DNA from: a bacterium
GTDB lineage: Bacteria; Krumholzibacteriota; Krumholzibacteriia; LZORAL124-64-63
Direction of reading: 5' to 3'
DNA: 8,353 bases
NCBI GenBank assembly: GCA_018652925.1
Contig: JABIBH010000270.1
Coordinates: 1-8,353 of the forward strand
Part shown: piece by piece, positions 1 to 5,583 of the stretch
Layout of the letters: each line of letters begins with the position of its first letter
Numbering within the stretch: position 1 is the first letter of the stretch
Notes under the pieces: generated by a model
Seen by the model: only the letters and a program-made list of their open reading frames with translations
What the model was told of the DNA's origin: nothing
Database searches by the model: none
Position numbers and translations under genes: made by a program

Positions 1-3
1 ATT

Positions 4-28
4 ACTTCCGCAACAAAAGCCCGGAAGT
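4..28 (-). other. Hairpin downstream of the GWxTD gene, possible terminator at the window edge
   Basis: ACTTCCG and CGGAAGT form a perfect 7-bp stem around an 11-base loop, about 65 bases after the GWxTD stop. Only three bases (AAT on the minus strand) follow before the window ends, so a T-tract cannot be checked. The rest of positions 1-94 holds no gene I can support. Confidence 0.35.
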
Positions 29-94
29 GTGACCTGTGTAATTTGGGGAAATCAACGGTGCAAGTCAATAGTTTTGTCACACGTTCTTCTATTT

Positions 95-1615
95 CTAGTT
101 ACCGGATGCCGATTTCCACGCGTTGGTCAATTCCAGACTATACGTGCCTGCCCCACTTCGGTCAACAAACAAGAACCGCAATCCCATGGATTTATCAGAA
201 AACTGGTTTGGGAAAAGTTGCCAACCTGTGCTGTCATAAATCCAAAGCTCGTGAGAATTTGCGAACCCATAAGAATTAGCCCGCTGAGAAAGCTCCGATT
301 CCGCTTCAACTGTCCTGCTATTTGAAATTCCATTCCGGTTGTTAGCAGTACTACCGTATCGTTCCAGAGCCCAGGAATCAAAAACACGAACTACAGCCTC
401 ATCAAAATCATTACTGTTCAGCGGCACTACTTGTTGTTGAAGTTCATCTGGTTCGCCAAGTAACATGTATACAAGGCCACGATCTCCTATCGGTCCAACA
501 TTAGAGAAACCCTGATACTGACTTTCCACCAATGTAATCCTACGCTCAAATTCAGCGAGTAGCGGATTTATCCCTGTATGATTATCAGGCATCAAGTTTG
601 CCCAAAATAATTTCACAGAAGACAGCTGGCTTGTGTAATTACCCTCCAGGAAGTTATCAAGTTCGATATCAGTAAACAACATACGACCAACTGCTTCAAG
701 TATATGAGCAGGCAAACTAATTACTCGCGGTGAATGATCTATAGTGAAGCCAGCTACCCAACAGTTTCCGTTTCCAGAAAACAGTGCACAAGAAAGTAGA
801 TACTCTCCTGAATCAAAATTGGATACATCCAATTCGTAACCCAAAGCTACAGTCTTTCCCAACTGCAACTTTTGTATTGCTTTGGGATTTAGAACAATCG
901 TGTCTCTACAGGCAATCGATTGCGCTTTGTCAATGATCTGAACCAGAATTTTGTTGTCAGAAGGTTCTCGGCATCCGTAAGCAGTAAACTGAAACTGCAA
1001 GAATTGTTCTTCAGTACCATAGCGCCGATTAGGATGATAGTAAGCAGACATGTCTTCATTATTGCGATCAAAAATACTCATTGCCGAGCCACACAGGAAA
1101 ACAGGGTCTGACAAATACGTCGACTCAAAATCAGAATTCAGCGGCAAGTTGAATGAGACTTCACTACGAGCCCAGGGTGCGTTGTCGTCATGAGAGCTAA
1201 TCGTTCTGTTAAGATCTCTGACAATTGAAACGATTTCGTAGTCATCTGGATTTACTGCGGGAACATGTAAGCTGAAAACCTGTTGTAGTGTCCCAGAAAT
1301 AAGCTCCTCTTCACTATATGTTTTTGTTATAATATTTTTGTGTTTACTGATAACTTCTTTCTCATTTACCGACAAATAAACAGAGACCCCAACCCGTCCA
1401 TCAAAGGAACCGTTCTCATTCTCAATAAAACGAATTTCCCTGTTTGGTACTGAGAATATGAATTCCAAATCCAGTAATCCGTCGCTACGATAATTGCTTA
1501 CTGCATCAATAGTATAACGGAGATCTCCCACACCTTCCAATGGCGTTAACAGAGCAGCAAACAGGTTCGAACTCAATAAAAGAACTAAGAATAACCCGAG
1601 AAACATCCTGTACAT
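95..1615 (-). CDS. GWxTD-family exported protein with a degenerate signature motif
   Basis: 506 residues from the ATG at 1615; function unknown. Residues 1-20 are a signal peptide (hydrophobic LGLFLVLLLSSNLFA). The N-terminal half (about 30-160) has the beta-rich pattern usual for the family: LEFIFSVPNREIRFIENENG, GRVGVSVYLSV, then a segment ending in VSIVRDLNRT. The C-terminal GWxTD domain starts near 335 (LFWANLMPDN, NPLLAEFERRI) and carries DRGLVYMLLGEPDEL at 378-392, ELWIYD at 456-461 and FLFVDRSGAGTYSL at 481-494, ending as complete members do. Where the family normally has G-W-x-T-D-R-G, this protein has G374-P-I-G-D-R-G380, so the name-giving Trp and Thr are lost while the following RG-VY---G-PD core is kept. 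Five cysteines (175, 215, 236, 276, 285) in the mature middle region could form disulphides. It follows the PorV-like gene but behind a strong terminator, so it probably has its own promoter or relies on read-through. Confidence 0.82.
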   Translation of the reverse strand: MYRMFLGLFLVLLLSSNLFAALLTPLEGVGDLRYTIDAVSNYRSDGLLDLEFIFSVPNREIRFIENENGSFDGRVGVSVYLSVNEKEVISKHKNIITKTYSEEELISGTLQQVFSLHVPAVNPDDYEIVSIVRDLNRTISSHDDNAPWARSEVSFNLPLNSDFESTYLSDPVFLCGSAMSIFDRNNEDMSAYYHPNRRYGTEEQFLQFQFTAYGCREPSDNKILVQIIDKAQSIACRDTIVLNPKAIQKLQLGKTVALGYELDVSNFDSGEYLLSCALFSGNGNCWVAGFTIDHSPRVISLPAHILEAVGRMLFTDIELDNFLEGNYTSQLSSVKLFWANLMPDNHTGINPLLAEFERRITLVESQYQGFSNVGPIGDRGLVYMLLGEPDELQQQVVPLNSNDFDEAVVRVFDSWALERYGSTANNRNGISNSRTVEAESELSQRANSYGFANSHELWIYDSTGWQLFPNQFSDKSMGLRFLFVDRSGAGTYSLELTNAWKSASGN

Positions 1616-1620
1616 AAGGC

Positions 1621-1627
1621 ACCTCTC
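1621..1627 (-). promoter_or_regulatory. Ribosome binding site of the GWxTD gene
   Basis: The minus strand reads GAGAGGT, five bases, then ATG at 1615. It favours the ATG at 1615 over the in-frame TTG at 1660, whose extra 15 residues (with CVCCERS) would precede the signal peptide. A second ATG at 1606, three codons later, has a less suitable upstream sequence. Confidence 0.65.
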
Positions 1628-1632
1628 AATCT

Positions 1633-1664
1633 CAAGACTTCTTTCACAACATACACACAAGACT
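1633..1664 (-). repeat. Pair of 7-base direct repeats upstream of the GWxTD gene
   Basis: The minus strand carries AGTCTTG at 1664-1658 and again at 1639-1633, 25 bases apart start to start, in the leader between the terminator and the GWxTD start. The spacing is a little over two helical turns, so a protein operator is conceivable. No convincing -35/-10 or Bacteroidetes-type promoter pair could be assigned in this 62-base leader. The repeats are short and may be chance. Confidence 0.25.
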
Positions 1665-1677
1665 CAAGTGCTGATAT

Positions 1678-1717
1678 AAAAAAAGCCACCTGTTCCCTGG
1701 AGGTGGAACAGGTGGCT
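1678..1717 (-). terminator. Strong intrinsic terminator after the PorV-like gene
   Basis: On the minus strand AGCCACCTGTTCC (1717-1705) and GGAACAGGTGGCT (1696-1684) form a perfect 13-bp stem around an 8-base loop, running into seven T residues (1684-1678, the first shared with the stem base). It begins 15 bases after the TAA at 1733-1735. The plus strand has no T-tract after the stem, so it works in one direction only. It should end the receptor, secreted-protein and PorV-like transcript and separate it from the GWxTD gene. Confidence 0.92.
1697..1704 (-). promoter_or_regulatory. Terminator loop complementary to the PorV-like Shine-Dalgarno
   Basis: In the minus-strand RNA the loop reads ACCUCCAG. 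This is the exact reverse complement of CUGGAGGU at 2676-2669, the ribosome binding site of the gene that the terminator ends. One more G-U pair is possible at the loop's 3' side. The loop also resembles the 16S anti-Shine-Dalgarno. The complementarity is seen directly; a regulatory role is inferred. Confidence 0.45.
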
Positions 1718-1732
1718 CAAAACAAAACTAAA

Positions 1733-2665
1733 TTAGTATATGAAAGACATGCTCAATCTGTGAACGTAATGCAATGCTCCCATATCAACCATGCTGTAAT
1801 CAGTAATAATACGTGAGTATTTACCGGTCTTCAAAACAGTGCCGAAGCCCCATGTGAAACCATCAGTATCATAACCAAGATTATATCCCATTCTGCCATA
1901 GAATGTATCTCGCATATTATACTCTAGACCAAAGTTTGATCTCTCGGCATTATCAGCTGGATGTTGAAATTCGGCCGCAATCAACAAACTTTGGTGATCG
2001 GTCCCAAAGGCTTTAAAGCTTCCACCTACTTTAAAGTTTGTTGGCATTTTAGCCGCTCTCTCATCAAAAGTGATTTTACCACCAAGATTTTGAATTACCA
2101 TACCAAGACGCATGTCGCGGAGACCTATCCGGTACAAAATACCAAAGTCCATACTACCGGTATTTACTGATTGTTCAGCAAGTCCCATATGAATAAAGTT
2201 GGCAGTCAAACCTGCCGAGAACTTATCTGTCCAGAACTGGCTGTATGAAAAGCCAAAAGAGGTTGATCCAGCATCAAAAGTCTGGCCATTCCCTTCTGGT
2301 TCATAAGCAGTCCTGACAATCATAGGGTCAAGCCAAAGCGCTCTCATAGATATTCCAAAAGTACCTGGAATTATGCTAGGGTTGAAAGCTAGAACGGCTG
2401 AACTCAAATTCATATCAGCAGGCCATTCTACCTGAGAAACATGGAATTCATTTCTTCTTACTTCAACAAGCCCAGCAGGATTCCAAAAAACACTGCTTGC
2501 ATCATCAGCTACAGCAGTAAATGCTGAGCCCATAGCAGTTGCTCTGGCACTGGTACCAACTTCAAGAAATTGAGCACCATATGTTCCAACTTTTTCGAAG
2601 AACTCAGCCTGAGCAACAAGTGGCAACATAACAGCCACCAGGGTCAGAAACAGAATGCGCTTCAT
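1733..2665 (-). CDS. PorV/PorQ-family (UPF0164-like) outer-membrane beta-barrel protein
   Basis: 310 residues from the ATG at 2665. Residues 1-20 are a signal peptide, cleaved after AQA. The family signature follows: EVGTSARATAMGSAFTA (36-52), then VADDASSVFWNPAGL (52-66), the usual N-terminal mark of PorV/PorQ and related FadL-like barrels. The rest alternates short amphipathic strands (FGFSYSQFW, AGLTANFIHMG, MDFGILYRIG, LGMVIQNLGG, FGLEYNMRD, TWGFGTVLKTG) and ends in LSMSFIY, an aromatic terminal strand. In Bacteroidetes PorV is the outer-membrane shuttle that binds the C-terminal domain of T9SS cargo and hands it to the sortase PorU; PorQ is a related component. A candidate cargo lies immediately upstream in the same operon, which makes a dedicated shuttle plausible but unproven. 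Members of this broad family also occur outside T9SS, so no symbol is given. The gene is followed within 16 bases by an intrinsic terminator. Confidence 0.88.
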   Translation of the reverse strand: MKRILFLTLVAVMLPLVAQAEFFEKVGTYGAQFLEVGTSARATAMGSAFTAVADDASSVFWNPAGLVEVRRNEFHVSQVEWPADMNLSSAVLAFNPSIIPGTFGISMRALWLDPMIVRTAYEPEGNGQTFDAGSTSFGFSYSQFWTDKFSAGLTANFIHMGLAEQSVNTGSMDFGILYRIGLRDMRLGMVIQNLGGKITFDERAAKMPTNFKVGGSFKAFGTDHQSLLIAAEFQHPADNAERSNFGLEYNMRDTFYGRMGYNLGYDTDGFTWGFGTVLKTGKYSRIITDYSMVDMGALHYVHRLSMSFIY

Positions 2666-2668
2666 TTT

Positions 2669-2676
2669 ACCTCCAG
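2669..2676 (-). promoter_or_regulatory. Strong Shine-Dalgarno fixing the PorV-like start
   Basis: The minus strand reads CTGGAGGT, AAA, then ATG at 2665. The GGAGGT core sits slightly closer to the start than usual. It decides against the longer in-frame reading from a TTG at 2713, which would run through the hairpin and add 16 residues ahead of a clean signal peptide. The same 8 bases are exactly complementary to the loop of the terminator at 1684-1717. Confidence 0.85.
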
Positions 2677-2694
2677 ATCCACTACATAGTGGAT
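2677..2694 (-). repeat. Perfect inverted repeat abutting the PorV-like gene's Shine-Dalgarno
   Basis: The arms ATCCACTA and TAGTGGAT are perfectly complementary around a 2-base centre, so the RNA would form a stem of about 6-7 bp with a tetraloop or hexaloop. On the minus strand the hairpin ends exactly where the Shine-Dalgarno stretch CTGGAGGT begins. It could keep the ribosome site open, be a protein operator, or take part in the pairing proposed with the terminator loop. Confidence 0.5.
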
Positions 2695-2705
2695 TAATAA
2701 ACGGT

Positions 2706-2723
2706 GAGAGCAAACTTGCCCTC
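2706..2723 (-). other. Small hairpin directly after the secreted-protein stop codon
   Basis: On the minus-strand RNA, GAGGGCA and UGCUCUC can form a 7-bp stem with one G-U pair and a 4-base loop, starting right after the TAA at 2726-2724. The bases that follow (ACCGTTTATTAAT) do not form a proper T-tract, so this is at best a weak terminator. It could instead mark mRNA processing or adjust the level of the downstream PorV-like gene. It may also be chance. Confidence 0.35.
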
Positions 2724-5525
2724 TTACCGAATCACAACAAACTTGCCAATAAAATCATCAAAAGCACTACCATCGGAATTAACCGAATACAGATAGATGC
2801 CACTAACTACTTCCTGTCCATTCCTGCTGACCAGGTTCCATTCAGCTTCGCCATAACCATTTGTGCCATCATGAATGACTGTTTCAATCAAATCACCATT
2901 GACCGAAAAAATACTAATGGTATTTCTCGCTTGAGGAAGATTTGCAAACTTAACCCGCACACCGGTAGGATCATCACCATTTGGATTAAATTCCTGGAAT
3001 TCTGCCAAAGATTCCCTTGTTGCCGGGTTTGGGTAAACATAAATATCAGCACCATAAATGGCCCTGTCTTCAGCAGTCTGGGCGCTGGTAGCCGGAGAAG
3101 TGTGGGCGAATGAAGAGCCAGGGTCACCAACAAGTCCACTACCAGTTATTGTAACTTCATTTTCATCCAGTTCCACCAAATGATCAGATGCAGTCACAGA
3201 ATAGAAATACAAGAATCCATTGTGGATGTCTGAATCAATGTACTCATAAAACTGTACCGGTACCTTCAATGCAACCATAGGGCTTGTTTGTTCGCGTCCA
3301 GTAACCATGAAAAATGTATCTAGTTCTGCTGGATATCCTTGCCATGGCAGTAGTCCTTCATAGCCAGGAACTACAGCACCAAATCGATCAAACAAGTTGG
3401 GGCTGCTACTAAGCAAACCAAGTGAGTCAGCATCAACAATGTACTGCATAGCACTGCTTAGTCCATAAAACTGAGGATCATCCAGACACCTTGGTCGATA
3501 AGCTATTTCTTCAAGCCCAGTATTCAATCCCAATGGCAACGTATCAATCACTGTAGTATCCAGGTCACCAATAACTACTTCTCTTGTATTATAATAGTAG
3601 TTATCCAGATCATATTCCGAGATTAGCTGCCACAAACCACTTTCTGGACCATTTTCAATTGAAGATCCAAATGGACGACTCCAGTTATCTGCACGCCATA
3701 TTTTATAAGATTCAAAATCAAGCTGATTTACTCTTATATCAGGTGTTACTTCACTAATATTATCCCAATACACATGCACAGAAGCATCTGTAGGCCATAA
3801 TCTCATTCCAGGAGGCGGTGGAGCCATGCCAACCAGCCAGTTAATCCGGTATTCGTTACCGCTAATACCTGTACAACCAGCTTTTGAATCATCTGGTATA
3901 TCAGGATTCCAACAGTTCCAGTTTCCAATCAACATATTGTCGCCGGTACACTCCTGACCCAACTGACGGGCACATTCAAAGCAATTGTCCATGTTGACGA
4001 AAACACACTGATCGTTGGTTTCAGAATCGAAGAACATATCATCTGATTCAATCATAGGTTGACTGAAATAGAACTCCTGAGTAATACAGGTTGTATCCAT
4101 ATAATCTGCCCTGAAAGCATATATTGGACTTTGACCACCTACATCAGAATAATCACTGAGACAAATTTTGGTCTCACGTCCATCCACACCTGTTTCCGGA
4201 TCTTTATCAGTATTAAAGAAGTTTCCGTAGAAAGTTAATGCAGCTTCTGCGGCATTGGCTTTCAAACCTTCCAACCCGGTACCAATTACAAGCCCTGCCT
4301 GGAATTGAAGAGTACCATCAGGTTCCAGCTCCTGGAAAGGACCAGCTGAAACCAAAAATCGAAAATCGTTTTCTTTTGCCTCATTTGTATCTGGATCACG
4401 CTCATCAACCGAAAGAAGCTCATATCTTTCCGCATCATTTGTAGGGTCTCCACCCTGATCAAAAGCTGATTGCCCGGAGAAGGACTGGAATGAACGTAGC
4501 TTGACTTTTTCTGGAGCTCTCAACCCGGTTGGATCAATATCATGACCTAAGAATATAAGACCGAAATAGCCTGTAGCTTCCCCACCGTCACCATCTTTGT
4601 CATACATATATCCAACTGAAACTGGGACCCAACTCTCATCCCTTGCCTGAACCATACCATCAAAGCTGCCAGCCAAATCATCGTCAGCTCTACCTGGTGT
4701 ATTTCGTTTACCGATATCACTATCTGCAAATAAACCGATGTAAACATCGTCAATAGAAGCAACACCGATGTTTGTAATTTTGAAATCAAAACCTACAAAA
4801 TCATCAGCATCATCATTTTCCCATGCATATGCGCTCTGCACTATCTTCAAGTTCAGAGGAGTGTGATCAGGGTAACGCTCAGAAGCAAGACGGGTATTGT
4901 CATAAAGAGTACAAATCATCATCTGGTTTCCGACTTGACCAAAGTCTTCATCAATCAGGCCATCACCATCATCATCATAGCCATCAAGGACTTCTTCATC
5001 TATGAAATCATCTTCATCGTCATCAGCACCAGTTTCAGGAAGCCTCTTACCTCCGGCTAACTCGTTGCCAACAGGTCGCGTAATATTACCACTAATTGCT
5101 TCATAAATAGTGTCTTCAATCTCAGTTCGTGCCGTAATTTCACGATCATATTGACCTGTAGATACTAACTTCTCACCTAACATAACTCCGCCAACCCACA
5201 GACCAGCAGCCCATAAGTATTCAACACCACTACCTGCAGGCCACTGAGCTGATGGAGCATCACACCATGTACAGGTTGATCCTGCATTAGAACCAATCAA
5301 ACCGAAGTTTGTAATGTTAACATGTAGTTCACCTACATTCATTACATATGACCCATCGGTTACAAATGCTCCGTTAGGATTTCCGGCTCCCCATTCAAAC
5401 TCATCCATATCGACCCATGCAAAGGCAGAAACAGCCAGTATCATGAAGAATGAGACCATTGCGGTAAGCGCCAGAAACTGCCGTAAAGAACAGTTATAAG
5501 TTATGCGCCAATTCCGACGATCCAT
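2724..5525 (-). CDS. Large secreted protein with fibronectin-III-like region and T9SS-type C-terminal sorting domain
   Basis: 933 residues; probably a surface or secreted protein of unknown function. Residues 1-36 form a signal peptide: basic start, hydrophobic core, cleavage likely after AFA. There is no lipobox cysteine. Residues 60-125 (VMNVGELHVNITNFGLIG, PAGSGVEYLWAAGLWVGG) resemble a conserved N-terminal region I recall from large FCB secreted proteins. Residues 168-194 are acidic and contain DDDGDGLIDED, a calcium-loop-like motif; DKDGDG recurs at 310-315. Six cysteines cluster at 507-551. A fibronectin-III-like region starts near 568 (MRLWPTDASVHVYWD, FESYKIWRAD) and seems to close at FLYFYSVTASDH (771-782), with a long insert between. 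Residues 826-933 look like a T9SS type A or FlgD-Ig-like domain: IYVYPNP, ISIFSVNGDLIETV, WNLVSRNGQEVVSGIYLYSV, GKFVVIR. It lies between the receptor and PorV-like genes, 58 bases from each. No catalytic motif was recognised. Secretion is well supported; T9SS use is inferred. Confidence 0.88.
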   Translation of the reverse strand: MDRRNWRITYNCSLRQFLALTAMVSFFMILAVSAFAWVDMDEFEWGAGNPNGAFVTDGSYVMNVGELHVNITNFGLIGSNAGSTCTWCDAPSAQWPAGSGVEYLWAAGLWVGGVMLGEKLVSTGQYDREITARTEIEDTIYEAISGNITRPVGNELAGGKRLPETGADDDEDDFIDEEVLDGYDDDGDGLIDEDFGQVGNQMMICTLYDNTRLASERYPDHTPLNLKIVQSAYAWENDDADDFVGFDFKITNIGVASIDDVYIGLFADSDIGKRNTPGRADDDLAGSFDGMVQARDESWVPVSVGYMYDKDGDGGEATGYFGLIFLGHDIDPTGLRAPEKVKLRSFQSFSGQSAFDQGGDPTNDAERYELLSVDERDPDTNEAKENDFRFLVSAGPFQELEPDGTLQFQAGLVIGTGLEGLKANAAEAALTFYGNFFNTDKDPETGVDGRETKICLSDYSDVGGQSPIYAFRADYMDTTCITQEFYFSQPMIESDDMFFDSETNDQCVFVNMDNCFECARQLGQECTGDNMLIGNWNCWNPDIPDDSKAGCTGISGNEYRINWLVGMAPPPPGMRLWPTDASVHVYWDNISEVTPDIRVNQLDFESYKIWRADNWSRPFGSSIENGPESGLWQLISEYDLDNYYYNTREVVIGDLDTTVIDTLPLGLNTGLEEIAYRPRCLDDPQFYGLSSAMQYIVDADSLGLLSSSPNLFDRFGAVVPGYEGLLPWQGYPAELDTFFMVTGREQTSPMVALKVPVQFYEYIDSDIHNGFLYFYSVTASDHLVELDENEVTITGSGLVGDPGSSFAHTSPATSAQTAEDRAIYGADIYVYPNPATRESLAEFQEFNPNGDDPTGVRVKFANLPQARNTISIFSVNGDLIETVIHDGTNGYGEAEWNLVSRNGQEVVSGIYLYSVNSDGSAFDDFIGKFVVIR

Positions 5526-5533
5526 ATTTCGAT

Positions 5534-5540
5534 TCCTTTC
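5534..5540 (-). promoter_or_regulatory. Ribosome binding site of the 933-residue secreted protein
   Basis: The minus strand reads GAAAGGA, then 8 bases, then ATG at 5525. This purine-rich stretch supports the ATG at 5525 as start. The 58-base gap between the receptor stop and this start holds no stable hairpin or T-tract that I can see, which fits co-transcription of the two genes. Confidence 0.6.
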
Positions 5541-5583
5541 TTGCCATCCAAATTTTCAAAAGCCCGCTACAAGCATTGCTGAT

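Noticed and set aside
27..82. Seven-base inverted repeat GTGTGAC (27-33) and GTCACAC (76-82)
   Set aside because: The arms are short with a 42-base separation and one arm overlaps another hairpin; not enough to call an operator or terminator.
1..94. Weak TTGACT ... CAAATT promoter-like pair on the minus strand below the GWxTD gene
   Set aside because: The -10-like part matches only half of the consensus and the downstream gene is outside the window, so it cannot be supported.
29..325. 98-codon open frame on the plus strand at the window start
   Set aside because: Almost entirely antisense to the conserved C-terminal end of the GWxTD protein, with no homology-like pattern; a shadow frame.
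1616..1660. Longer GWxTD start at the TTG at 1660
   Set aside because: The added residues are charged and cysteine-rich and would bury the signal peptide; the ATG at 1615 has GAGAGGT at good spacing.
2666..2713. Longer PorV-like start at the TTG at 2713
   Set aside because: It would translate through the hairpin and Shine-Dalgarno and put 16 unrelated residues before a standard signal peptide; the ATG at 2665 has a strong ribosome site.
2655..3113. 152-codon open frame on the plus strand
   Set aside because: It lies inside the secreted-protein gene in antisense, has no recognisable domain or ribosome site, and overlaps the well-supported C-terminal sorting-like domain and the intergenic hairpins.
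2666..5583. Both intergenic gaps around the secreted-protein gene are exactly 58 bases
   Set aside because: The two gaps share no sequence similarity beyond purine-rich ribosome sites, so the equal length is taken as coincidence.
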